Below, in pieces: positions 1 through 5,767 of a stretch of 7,778 bases of DNA (its first letter is position 1; each line of letters begins with the position of its first letter). Source of the DNA: Hyphomicrobiales bacterium. GTDB lineage: Bacteria > Pseudomonadota > Alphaproteobacteria > Rhizobiales > Xanthobacteraceae. The stretch is from assembly GCA_017304505.1 (NCBI GenBank), contig JAFKKQ010000073.1, positions 1 to 7,778 on the forward strand, read 5' to 3'. Under the pieces are notes generated by a model. The model did not search any database. It had not been told where the DNA came from and saw only the letters and a program-made list of their open reading frames with translations. The translations under genes were made by a program, and so were the position numbers.

Positions 1-1367
1 ACGTAGATCACGAGGATGGTGAGAAGCACCACGCTCATCACGAAGTTGATGTCCCGGGTGTCGGCACTCGCGGGATAGCCGTGGCTGCGCACGGCGGTGG
101 TGATCGCCGCCGCAAGATTCGGCGTGGAGGCGGGGATCACCTGCTCGCCGATCTTGACGCTCGCCGGCGTACCCTTCGCCGCGCTGGCGTTTTCATAGTT
201 GACCGACAAGTTCACCAGCGCGGCCTTGATGTTGTCGCAGCCAGTGGTGAACTTTTCCGTGCCCGTCGCCTTGAACTGGAACGAGCACTCCGACGGATCG
301 GCGGTGACCGTCACCGGCGATGCCGCCAAGGCCGCCTCCAGCTTCGGGTTGGCGAAGTGCGTGATCCCCTGGAAGATCGGGAAGTAGGTGAGGGCGGCGA
401 GCGCAAAGCCCACCAGCATGATCGGCTTGCGCCCGATCTTGTCGGACAACCAACCAAACAGGATGAAGCACGGCGTGCCGATCAGGAGCGCAACGGCGAT
501 CATGATCTGCGAGTCGACCGCCGGCACCTTGAGCGTTTGCGTCAGGAAGAACAGCGCGTAGAACTGCCCACCGTACCACACCACCGCTTCACCGGCCGTC
601 GCGCCGAACAGCGCGAGAATTGCGATCTTGGCGTTGGCCCACACACCGAAGGCCTCCTTCAGCGGCTTCTTTGACTGCTTGCCTTCTTCCACCATTTTGC
701 GGAACAGCGGCGACTCGTTGAGCTTGAGCCGGATCCAGATCGATACCGCGAGCAGGATCGCCGACAGCAGGAACGGAATACGCCAGCCCCAGTCGCCGAA
801 CGCCTGTTCGCCCATCGCGGTGCGGATGCCGAGGATCAGGAGCAGCGCCATGAACAGGCCAAGCGTGGCTGTGGTCTGAATCCATGATGTGTAGAAGCCG
901 CGCTTGTTTTTCGGTGCGTGCTCGGCGACGTAGATCGCCGCGCCGCCATACTCGCCGCCGAGCGCGAGGCCCTGCACCAGGCGCAGCGCGATCAGCACGA
1001 TCGGCGCCATGATGCCCCAACTTTCGTAGCCCGGCAGCACGCCGATGAAGAACGTGCCGACGCCCATCAGCGACATGGTGATGAGGAAGGTGTACTTGCG
1101 GCCGATCAGGTCACCGAGCCGGCCAAAGATCAGCGCGCCGAACGGACGTACGGCGAAGCCCGCCGCGAATGCGAGAAGGGCGAAGATGAAACCAACATTG
1201 GCTGGCACGTTGGAGAAAAAATACTTCGCCAGAAACACGCCGAGCGTGCCGTAGATGTAGAAATCGTACCATTCGAAGACGGTGCCAAGCGAAGACGCGA
1301 AGATGACCATCCGTTGTTCGGAGGTCATGGCACCAGAGCGATAGTCTGACGCTGTTGCCGCTGTCAT
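1..1367 (-). CDS. MHS-family MFS transporter (metabolite:H+ symporter), C-terminus cut by window edge
   Basis: An inner-membrane secondary transporter that probably co-transports a small metabolite with protons. An open frame runs from an ATG at 1367 to the left edge, giving 455 visible residues and no stop. MHS hallmarks include GTVFEWYDFYIYG (28-40) at the first membrane segment, the loop 2-3 motif FGRLGDLIGRK (81-91), GGEYGGA (137-143) with a charged stretch after it, and the second-half repeat GWLSDKIGRKP (305-315). After segment 9 (about 316-335) comes a soluble stretch of about 100 residues (336-440) before the next hydrophobic segment (about 441-455). By MFS topology this insert is periplasmic; it holds Cys361 and Cys377. 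The start has a GGGG 8 bases upstream and no better ribosome site; Met14 and Met20 are possible alternatives. Family members carry dicarboxylates, shikimate, proline, betaine and other solutes. The substrate here cannot be read from sequence. The first gene to its right is divergent. Confidence 0.93.
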   Translation of the reverse strand, partial: MTAATASDYRSGAMTSEQRMVIFASSLGTVFEWYDFYIYGTLGVFLAKYFFSNVPANVGFIFALLAFAAGFAVRPFGALIFGRLGDLIGRKYTFLITMSLMGVGTFFIGVLPGYESWGIMAPIVLIALRLVQGLALGGEYGGAAIYVAEHAPKNKRGFYTSWIQTTATLGLFMALLLILGIRTAMGEQAFGDWGWRIPFLLSAILLAVSIWIRLKLNESPLFRKMVEEGKQSKKPLKEAFGVWANAKIAILALFGATAGEAVVWYGGQFYALFFLTQTLKVPAVDSQIMIAVALLIGTPCFILFGWLSDKIGRKPIMLVGFALAALTYFPIFQGITHFANPKLEAALAASPVTVTADPSECSFQFKATGTEKFTTGCDNIKAALVNLSVNYENASAAKGTPASVKIGEQVIPASTPNLAAAITTAVRSHGYPASADTRDINFVMSVVLLTILVIY

Positions 1368-1435
1368 TGGCGTTGCCCCAATCCTTGGTTGCGATGTCCC
1401 TTCTTGTTGGGGATCGCGTCCACGCGATTGGCGCA

Positions 1436-1466
1436 GCGCGCCCCGTATTGTTGGAATACGCCGCGC
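1436..1466. repeat. Inverted repeat / hairpin in the transporter leader
   Basis: CGTATT (1444-1449) and AATACG (1455-1460) pair perfectly around a GTTGG loop. An outer GCGCG (1436-1440) pairs with CGCGC (1462-1466) across a 3x1 internal loop. It lies about 70 bases upstream of the leftward transporter start, so it could be an operator dyad or a 5' leader structure. No U-run follows it, so a terminator is unlikely. Confidence 0.4.
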
Positions 1467-1526
1467 CGATAACGCCGTCTGTTCAGCCGAAGTCGTAGGT
1501 CTAAAGTCGTATAAAAAGCTATGATA

Positions 1527-1540
1527 TTGATTTAGATTAA
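1527..1540. promoter_or_regulatory. Candidate FNR/FixK-like dyad
   Basis: The bases TTGAT-TTAG-ATTAA match the CRP/FNR-family anaerobic box TTGAT-N4-ATCAA at 9 of 10 fixed positions. The mismatch falls in the core of the right half-site. It sits in the most AT-rich part of the intergenic region, 160 bp from the transporter start and 200 bp from the rightward gene. An AT-rich patch can produce this by chance. Confidence 0.25.
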
Positions 1541-1740
1541 GAAACTGGAGTTGAGGTTAAGCTTGGCCTGCAGCGGCTACGGGCCCACGTCGCGCTGCTG
1601 CGGGGCTGCCTGGGGAAAACGGTGCACCCGCTTGGTAGTCACGGATTAATGTTACCCGGCGATTCCCCTGCCGGATTTACCGGATAGCGGCGGCCTTTCA
1701 TCTAAAAAGCGGGCAGTTGGCCACCGAGGAGGGCGCTGCC

Positions 1741-2232
1741 ATGCTGCGTCGTATGACGACGTCTTTCGTCGTGACGTCTCTTACCGCGCTGTCGTTTGGG
1801 CTTGCGGTGCCGTTCCTGATATCGGTGCCGGCGAACGCCGATGAAGGGCCGGTGATCGTGATCCCGAGCCGGCCGGGTGTTCCGGTGATCATCAACGGCG
1901 TCGATGCATCCTACGCGGTGGTGGAAGGTGATTGGGGCCTCGCTCGTCCCGGCGCGGGGCGCGTCACGGTGATCGGTGGAGCACCGGTTCTGCCCAACCC
2001 GGTTTATGCTCCCCGTTATCCCTACCTTCCGCGATATGGGCACGCGCCACCGCGCGGGCGCCTGGAGATCGAGCCGCCGGCGAACCGCCGGCTGCCCAAA
2101 CCGGCGGAGTCCTATTTCCGGAGCTGGTCGACGTCGTCCGATCCCGTGCCGGCGACCGTCACCGATCCCGAAACGTTTCCGCAGGACTTCGATCCGCCGG
2201 TGGTCGTGGAACCGCCGCGCCGCCGTCGTTGA
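1741..2232 (+). CDS. Small exported proline-rich protein of unknown function
   Basis: This encodes a 163-residue protein probably secreted by the Sec route. The N-terminus has basic residues (MLRRM), a hydrophobic core (about 8-28) and a likely signal-peptidase site after ANA (residues 31-33). The mature part starts DEGPVIVIPSRPGVPVIING and continues with DASYAVVEGDWGLARPG (55-71). It then becomes rich in Pro, Arg and Tyr and ends in five residues of Pro/Arg (PPRRRR region). The start at 1741 is chosen because GAGGAGG (1726-1732) lies 8 bases upstream; an in-frame TTG at 1717 would add eight residues ahead of the basic segment. The VIVIP...GVPVIING...EGDWGL pattern resembles conserved hypothetical proteins I recall from Bradyrhizobium relatives. 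No catalytic motif is visible, and a cell-envelope or periplasmic role is inference. The next gene starts 69 bases downstream in the same direction. Confidence 0.85.
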   Translation: MLRRMTTSFVVTSLTALSFGLAVPFLISVPANADEGPVIVIPSRPGVPVIINGVDASYAVVEGDWGLARPGAGRVTVIGGAPVLPNPVYAPRYPYLPRYGHAPPRGRLEIEPPANRRLPKPAESYFRSWSTSSDPVPATVTDPETFPQDFDPPVVVEPPRRRR

Positions 2233-2259
2233 ATACGACGGGGTGGCGGTGGCCGACGA

Positions 2260-2276
2260 GGTTAAAAATGGGTTAA
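2260..2276 (+). promoter_or_regulatory. Candidate CtrA-type box (TTAA-N7-TTAA)
   Basis: TTAA (2262-2265), seven bases, then TTAA (2273-2276) match the alphaproteobacterial CtrA full-site spacing. Seen another way, GGTTAA occurs twice, 11 bp apart, at 2260 and 2271, about one helical turn. It is 25 bases upstream of the next start codon and in an AT-rich spot of a GC-rich window. The final base is G where the CtrA consensus prefers C. The close spacing to the gene leaves little room for a normal leader. Confidence 0.4.
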
Positions 2277-2301
2277 GATACAGGGGACTCGACGACCATG
2301 A

Positions 2302-3075
2302 ATGGGGTCCCCCATGTCCCGCCGCATCGCTCTTACGTTGGCCGCTTCGGTCGCGGTGATCGCGCTCTTGGCCGCCGCCGGCCGTGAATGTTTTGACGGA
2401 CGCTGCCACCTGCCGGGGCTCGCTGAGCGTGTGGCATCGGTGCCAACGCCGCCCGCTCTTCCACCATCGCCGGCCGTAGAGGAATCGGCCGTGCACGCGG
2501 CCGTCGAACCTGCGCGCGAGGTTGTCGCTCCGATGGCTGTGCCGGCTGCTGCACGCGAAGCCAAATCTGTAAGCGAGGAGCCTGCACGCGAGGCCAGTCC
2601 CGCGCTCGCCGACGCGGAGCTCCGGAAAGACGTCCTACCGCAGGAGCAGGTTCTAACGCGCGGCCCGCGGATCCTGCGTGTTTCGATAACGTCGCCGGCC
2701 GCTGCAGCCGAGTTGAAGCCGGCGACCGTCGCTGCGAACAGCGCACGCCTCGTGCACGTGGCTTCGACGGCTTTTCCGGTCGCCGATCGGGGCTTCGTGC
2801 AGGCGGAAGAACCAGCTGCCGGAATGGCTGCCCCGGTTTATGGGGTCGATGACGGCGTTCTGATTGCGGGCGTGGGACTCGATCCGGCATGGAAACCGTG
2901 CCAGATCGACGATCGCGGCTACGGGCACGATTACTATCTTTGTGGGCCGTATAGCTATCATCCCTACGGCGTCTACGGTTATCGTCCCTACGGGACTTAT
3001 GCGGAGTATCGCAGCCCGCCGGTCTATATGGTCGGGCCCAGCGCCAGGGTCATTCCGGTTCGCGCACGAAACTAG
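2302..3075 (+). CDS. Exported Ala/Pro-rich protein with Tyr/Gly-rich C-terminal repeats, unknown function
   Basis: This encodes a 257-residue protein I do not recognise. Basic residues (SRR, 6-8) precede a hydrophobic stretch (about 9-27), which may be a cleaved signal peptide or an anchor; no lipobox is evident. Two cysteines follow (30 and 35, in ECFDGRC). Then comes a low-complexity Ala/Pro/Glu region (about 45-180) with several ARE motifs, probably disordered. A more conserved-looking C-terminal part follows: AGVGLDPAWKPC (189-200), HDYYLCGPY (209-217) and an octapeptide repeat (YHPYGVYG, YRPYGTYA; 219-234). Cys200 and Cys214 could form a disulfide if the protein is periplasmic. The start is uncertain: ATG at 2302 has AGGGG 15 bases upstream, while ATG at 2314 has GGGG 6 bases upstream and would drop only MGSP. 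It follows another exported proline-rich protein and may share its role or transcript. Confidence 0.8.
   Translation: MGSPMSRRIALTLAASVAVIALLAAAGRECFDGRCHLPGLAERVASVPTPPALPPSPAVEESAVHAAVEPAREVVAPMAVPAAAREAKSVSEEPAREASPALADAELRKDVLPQEQVLTRGPRILRVSITSPAAAAELKPATVAANSARLVHVASTAFPVADRGFVQAEEPAAGMAAPVYGVDDGVLIAGVGLDPAWKPCQIDDRGYGHDYYLCGPYSYHPYGVYGYRPYGTYAEYRSPPVYMVGPSARVIPVRARN
2956..3003 (+). repeat. 24-bp imperfect tandem repeat in coding sequence
   Basis: Two consecutive 24-base units, each starting TATC(A/G)TCCCTACGG, encode the octapeptides YHPYGVYG and YRPYGTYA. The preceding residues YS and the trailing AEYRS continue the Tyr-rich character. The copies differ at several bases, so the duplication is not very recent. 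Confidence 0.7.
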
Positions 3076-3081
3076 CTTGCG

Positions 3082-3936
3082 TTATTTCGGGTTAAGGCGG
3101 CTGTGCGCGACATACAGCGCAAGCGCCGTGGCATTGGACACGTTGAGGCTTTGAATCGCGCCAGGCAGATCGAGCCGTGCCACGTGATCGCAAGTGTCCT
3201 TGGTCAACTGCCGCAATCCTTTGCCCTCGGCGCCGAGCACCAGGGCAAGCGGACGCCGCAGCGGCAGGCAGGCCAACTCCTCCTCGCCGTCCGAGTCCAA
3301 TCCGATCACCAGGAAGCCGTGCTGCTTGAGAGCCGCAAGCCCGCGCGCCAGGTTCTGGATCGCGATCAGGGGTACATGTTCGAGCGCGCCCGAGGCGGCC
3401 TTCGCCAGCACGCCGGTCGCGTCCGGGCTGTGGCGGGCCGTGGTGACGATTGCCGTTGCGGCAAAAGCCGCGGCCGAGCGGAAGATCGCGCCGACGTTGT
3501 GCGGATCGGTGATCTGGTCGAGCACCAGCACAATGCCGTCGGTTGAAAGCGCCTCGATCGGCGGTGCGGGCAGGGGATCGGCCTCGACATAGAGGCCCTG
3601 GTGCACGGCATCTGCCGGTAGCCGCGCCGCGATGGCATCGGGCCGCACGATGTCCGGCGGCCGTGGTGTCGACACCTTCTCCTCGGTCAGCCGGCGCGCC
3701 GCATTTTCGGTGGCCAGGAGCTTGCGGATGTGCCGAGCCGGGTTTTCCAGCGCAGCCTTGACCGTATGCCAGCCGTAGAGCACCGCCGTGTCGTCGCCCG
3801 GCTGCAGACTTTCGCGTCGGGCACGCTCAAATCGTTCTCGGCGCTCCACTTGGGCATAAGTGGCGCCGGGCTTCGCCCCGGATTGCGGCCCAGGTTTCGG
3901 CCGCTCGTGGTGCCGGTCTTTGGGGCGGTGGGGCAT
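3082..3936 (-). CDS. rlmB: 23S rRNA (guanosine-2'-O-)-methyltransferase, TrmH/SpoU (SPOUT) family
   Basis: A cytoplasmic enzyme expected to methylate the 2'-OH of G2251 (E. coli numbering) in the 23S rRNA P-loop, using S-adenosylmethionine. In the 284-residue form, an N-terminal substrate-binding domain begins at YGWHTVKAALENP (54-66), followed by VHQGLY (111-116). All three SPOUT knot motifs follow: DPHNVGAIFRSA (144-155, with the Asn and Arg of motif 1), LGAEGKGL (234-241) and LPGAIQSLNVSNA (257-269). The first 50 or so residues are basic, Pro-rich and probably disordered, an extension common in alphaproteobacterial members. ATG at 3936 is chosen because AGGA lies 9 bases upstream; an in-frame TTG at 3999 would add 21 residues and has no clear ribosome site. 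The gene converges on the exported-protein gene with 6 bp between stop codons. The tRNA genes are divergent on the other side. Assignment to RlmB rather than another TrmH paralogue is likely but rests on domain layout. Confidence 0.92.
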   Translation of the reverse strand: MPHRPKDRHHERPKPGPQSGAKPGATYAQVERRERFERARRESLQPGDDTAVLYGWHTVKAALENPARHIRKLLATENAARRLTEEKVSTPRPPDIVRPDAIAARLPADAVHQGLYVEADPLPAPPIEALSTDGIVLVLDQITDPHNVGAIFRSAAAFAATAIVTTARHSPDATGVLAKAASGALEHVPLIAIQNLARGLAALKQHGFLVIGLDSDGEEELACLPLRRPLALVLGAEGKGLRQLTKDTCDHVARLDLPGAIQSLNVSNATALALYVAHSRLNPK

Positions 3937-3995
3937 CGGGGGCGGTCCTGTTCCGGCTTTTGCTTCCTGTGAGGTATCGGCCGGGGCCGCTTCCT

Positions 3996-4007
3996 GCAAT
4001 CGATTGC
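3996..4007. repeat. Perfect 12-bp palindrome GCAATCGATTGC
   Basis: This perfect dyad lies 60 bases upstream of the chosen rlmB start, within the rlmB/tRNA-Tyr divergent region. A close relative of the same sequence occurs 45 bp away at 4041-4052. It could be an operator half of a pair. If rlmB instead started at the TTG at 3999, the palindrome would overlap that start. Confidence 0.5.
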
Positions 4008-4040
4008 TGCATTATTTGGGGGCGGAAGCGCGACTGTGGT

Positions 4041-4052
4041 GCAATGCATTGA
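4041..4052. repeat. Second palindrome GCAATGCATTGA, overlapping the tRNA promoter -35
   Basis: The inner ten bases CAATGCATTG are a perfect palindrome. Compared with 3996-4007 it keeps the GCAAT-N2-ATTG frame, differing in the two central bases and the last base. It covers the first bases of the candidate -35 element (4049-4054), a position where a bound protein would affect transcription of the tRNAs. Confidence 0.45.
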
Positions 4053-4077
4053 CTTCGACCCGATCGGTCACCATAAA
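4049..4077 (+). promoter_or_regulatory. Candidate sigma-70 promoter for the tRNA genes
   Basis: TTGACT (4049-4054), a 17-bp spacer, then CATAAA (4072-4077) gives 5 of 6 and 4 of 6 matches to the housekeeping consensus. Transcription would start near 4084, leaving a 5' leader of about 60 bases for RNase P to remove before tRNA-Tyr. It is the best promoter I see in the window. Confidence 0.5.
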
Positions 4078-4145
4078 GCCCGGCATCCGACCGGCCGCGG
4101 GCGAACTCCGTTTGTCCTTCGCGATCAAGGCGGTGCGACGGCTTT

Positions 4146-4231
4146 GGGAGAGTGTCCCGAGTGGCAAAGGGGGCGGACTGTAAATCCGCTGGCTTACGCC
4201 TTCGTAGGTTCGAGTCCTACCTCTCCCACCA
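4146..4231 (+). tRNA. tRNA-Tyr (anticodon GTA)
   Basis: Decodes UAU/UAC. The acceptor stem GGGAGAG (4146-4152) pairs with CTCTCCC (4221-4227), followed by discriminator A and an encoded CCA (4229-4231). The anticodon stem GCGGA/TCCGC (4173-4177, 4185-4189) frames the loop CTGTAAA with GTA at 4180-4182. The T arm is GTAGG-TTCGAGT-CCTAC (4204-4220). A long variable arm between 4190 and 4203 gives the class II shape expected of bacterial tRNA-Tyr. No intron or mismatch is seen in the acceptor, anticodon or T stems. Confidence 0.97.
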
Positions 4232-4312
4232 TCGCCGGAGGTGGCCCTGACCGTCGGCGCTTGGGATGCGAGGGGCCTTCCCGGTGTTAGCGTCCGATTG
4301 CCGGTCTGCGGC

Positions 4313-4386
4313 GCGGGTGTAGCTCAATGGTAGAGCAACAGCCTTCCAAGCTGATGACGAGGGTTCGATTCCCTTCACCCGCTCCA
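4313..4386 (+). tRNA. tRNA-Gly (anticodon TCC)
   Basis: Decodes GGA/GGG. The acceptor GCGGGTG (4313-4319) pairs with CACCCGC (4376-4382), followed by discriminator T and an encoded CCA (4384-4386). The anticodon loop CTTCCAA (4343-4349) carries TCC at 4345-4347 on a CAGC/GCTG stem. The T arm is GAGGG-TTCGATT-CCCTT, and the D arm includes AGCTCAATGGTAGAGC. It lies 81 bases after tRNA-Tyr with no evident promoter between, so the two are probably co-transcribed. It converges on the downstream transporter gene. Confidence 0.97.
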
Positions 4387-4402
4387 ATCTTTCCCTTCGA
4401 AT

Positions 4403-4420
4403 GTGGCTTTGCAAATCCAC
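4403..4420. repeat. 18-bp imperfect palindrome after tRNA-Gly
   Basis: GTGG-C-TTTGCAAA-T-CCAC reads as a dyad with 8 of 9 base pairs matched. It lies between the tRNA-Gly 3' end (17 bases away) and the stop codon of the convergent transporter gene. It could form a weak hairpin that helps end one or both transcripts, but no U-run follows on either strand. Confidence 0.35.
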
Positions 4421-4428
4421 CGGCGGGT

Positions 4429-5619
4429 TCAGGACCGTGGAGTGTTGCTGCCAAAACCCCATCTCAAAGTCATTGCGGCGATCAGCGTAACGACCGCGAG
4501 ACCGATCGAGAGGTGGAGCGCAGCCTCGTAGCCGTACCGGTCCACGACCACGGCGTAGACGATGGGGGCCGCCGCGGAGAACAGGAAGCTTGGCGCAATC
4601 AACTGACCGACAAACGTGCCGTAGGTGCGATGATCGAACAGCACCAGCGGCAGCGTCCCGCGGGTAATGGTGACGAGGCCGTTGCCGACGCCATAGAGCA
4701 AGGCGAAAGCGATCGCGGCCGTGCTGAGTTGTCCGCTAAAAATGCCGACGACAAAGCAAAACGGCAGGATGGCGGTGGCGATGACATTGAGCGTCAGCGG
4801 ATGGATCTGTTGACCGAACAGCACCTCGCACAGCCGTGCCGCTGACTGGCCGACGCCCCGCAGCGTGGCGATCCAGACCGAGGTCGACGCGGCAAGTCCG
4901 AGGCCGGCCAGGATGGCGATCATCTGGGCGGACATTCCGGCGTTGAGGAAGTTGGTCAGCGCGGTGACGATCACATAGAGGGTGCTGGCGATGACAATCT
5001 GGCGTTTGGTCCCCGCCAGCGGGCGATTGTTCGCGGCAGCCGTGACGGTCGATGGCGCGGCTTCATAACGGTCGTTGGGGATCGCGAGATGAAGCGGCAA
5101 TGTTGCCAGCGCGAAACCTGCGTAGACGAACATCGCGCCGCGCCAGCCGAAATGTTCGGACAGGACGTGCCCGATCGGCCAGAATGTGGTCGAGGCCAGT
5201 CCGCCCAAGAGGGTGATCTGCGCCATCGGCCCACGCGCTTGCGGTCCGCCGATCCGCGCAAGCGCTGCGAATGCGGCATCGTAGAGCGTAAGTCGCATCG
5301 CCAGACCGAGGCCGATCCAGCACAAATAGTAGCTCAGCAAGGTGTGGGACACCGCAAGCCCCACGCAGCCCAGCGCGATAAGCACCGAGCCCGCGATCAT
5401 CGTCTTGCGGCCGCCGTGACGGTCGATGGCGCGGCCCGCCATCGGCGAGGCCAATCCCATCACCAGGAGCGCCACGGCGAATCCGCCATAGACCGCGTCC
5501 CGCGACCAATGCAGATCGGCCGCGATCAATTCGCCGAACCCGCCGATCAGATAGTAGGTGATGCCCCAAAGGATGAGTTGCGATAGGCCCAGGCACAGAA
5601 CGGTCTTGCGGACAATCAC
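4429..5619 (-). CDS. MFS transporter, about 12 membrane segments, substrate unknown
   Basis: A 396-residue inner-membrane transporter of the major facilitator superfamily. The length and evenly spaced hydrophobic segments fit a complete 12-segment protein. The loop 2-3 signature is AGRAIDRHGGRK (61-72). Segment 4 has an unusual run, IGLGLAMRLTLYDAAFAALA, and GHVLSEHFGWRGAMFVYAG covers the segment 5-6 region. A polar central loop (about 180-205) divides the two halves. The start is GTG at 5619, supported by GAGGG 6 bases upstream; no Met lies nearby in frame. It is the last of three leftward genes, after a MarR-type regulator 148 bp upstream, so uptake or efflux of an aromatic compound is a reasonable inference. 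It does not resemble the MHS transporter at the left edge in signature or length. The stop lies 43 bases from the 3' end of the convergent tRNA-Gly. Confidence 0.9.
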   Translation of the reverse strand: MIVRKTVLCLGLSQLILWGITYYLIGGFGELIAADLHWSRDAVYGGFAVALLVMGLASPMAGRAIDRHGGRKTMIAGSVLIALGCVGLAVSHTLLSYYLCWIGLGLAMRLTLYDAAFAALARIGGPQARGPMAQITLLGGLASTTFWPIGHVLSEHFGWRGAMFVYAGFALATLPLHLAIPNDRYEAAPSTVTAAANNRPLAGTKRQIVIASTLYVIVTALTNFLNAGMSAQMIAILAGLGLAASTSVWIATLRGVGQSAARLCEVLFGQQIHPLTLNVIATAILPFCFVVGIFSGQLSTAAIAFALLYGVGNGLVTITRGTLPLVLFDHRTYGTFVGQLIAPSFLFSAAAPIVYAVVVDRYGYEAALHLSIGLAVVTLIAAMTLRWGFGSNTPRS

Positions 5620-5641
5620 CCGGCGCCCTCGTTTCGGCTCG

Positions 5642-5667
5642 GGGCTGGGCGGCTTGTGCCGCAGCCC
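5642..5667 (-). repeat. Hairpin in the leader of the MFS gene
   Basis: GGGCT (5642-5646) with GCGGC (5649-5653) pairs with GCCGC (5658-5662) and AGCCC (5663-5667). This gives 10 base pairs with a two-base bulge and a TTGT loop. It sits in the 148-bp gap between the MarR stop and the MFS start. It could be a MarR-gene terminator lacking a U-run or a leader structure of the transporter transcript. Confidence 0.4.
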
Positions 5668-5767
5668 GCAGAATCGTTCTTCCGGGGCGTAGTCTACTCA
5701 CATGGCCGGGGGTGAAGGGATTCCTTGGTCTGCGGATTCGAAGACATTGGCAGCGGTGCGTGCGGCC

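Larger units (their letters stand above)
1368..1740. other. Gene-free 373-bp region between divergent genes
   Basis: I see no credible coding sequence here. The region must hold promoters for the leftward transporter and the rightward exported-protein gene. Visible elements are a CCCCAA/TTGGGG inverted repeat next to the transporter start (1376-1381 with 1407-1412), a hairpin at 1436-1466, an AT-rich patch at about 1500-1545 with an FNR-like dyad, and a short direct repeat of CCGGAT at 1671-1676 and 1680-1685. No clear -35/-10 pair stands out on either strand. Confidence 0.6.

Noticed and set aside
81..1349. Several plus-strand open frames of 60-200 codons at the left end
   Set aside because: They are antisense to the MHS transporter, which has unmistakable family motifs along its whole length. 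The products are Arg/Asp-rich with no recognisable features.
2208..2230. GGAAC followed by CGTT, resembling an EcfG general-stress promoter
   Set aside because: The spacer is 14 bases where the known pattern needs 16-17, and the site lies in the coding end of the upstream gene.
2298..2387. An ATG at 2298 with AGGGG at a good distance, opening a short 29-codon frame
   Set aside because: The product is out of frame with the exported protein, has no features, and overlaps its signal-peptide region. A leader peptide cannot be excluded, but nothing supports one.
1702..2496. A 264-codon open frame on the minus strand opposite the exported-protein genes
   Set aside because: It is Arg/His-rich with no domain, no ribosome site, and lies antisense to a gene with a clear signal peptide. 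GC-rich codon use often leaves the opposite strand open.
4232..4312. The 81-bp spacer between the two tRNAs, checked for a third tRNA or small RNA
   Set aside because: No cloverleaf, promoter or strong hairpin was found; it looks like a processed spacer.
5063..5701. A 212-codon minus-strand frame overlapping the second MFS gene
   Set aside because: It is a frame-shifted reading of the transporter. Its product is Arg/Pro-rich without membrane segments, while the 4429-5619 frame is clearly a membrane protein.
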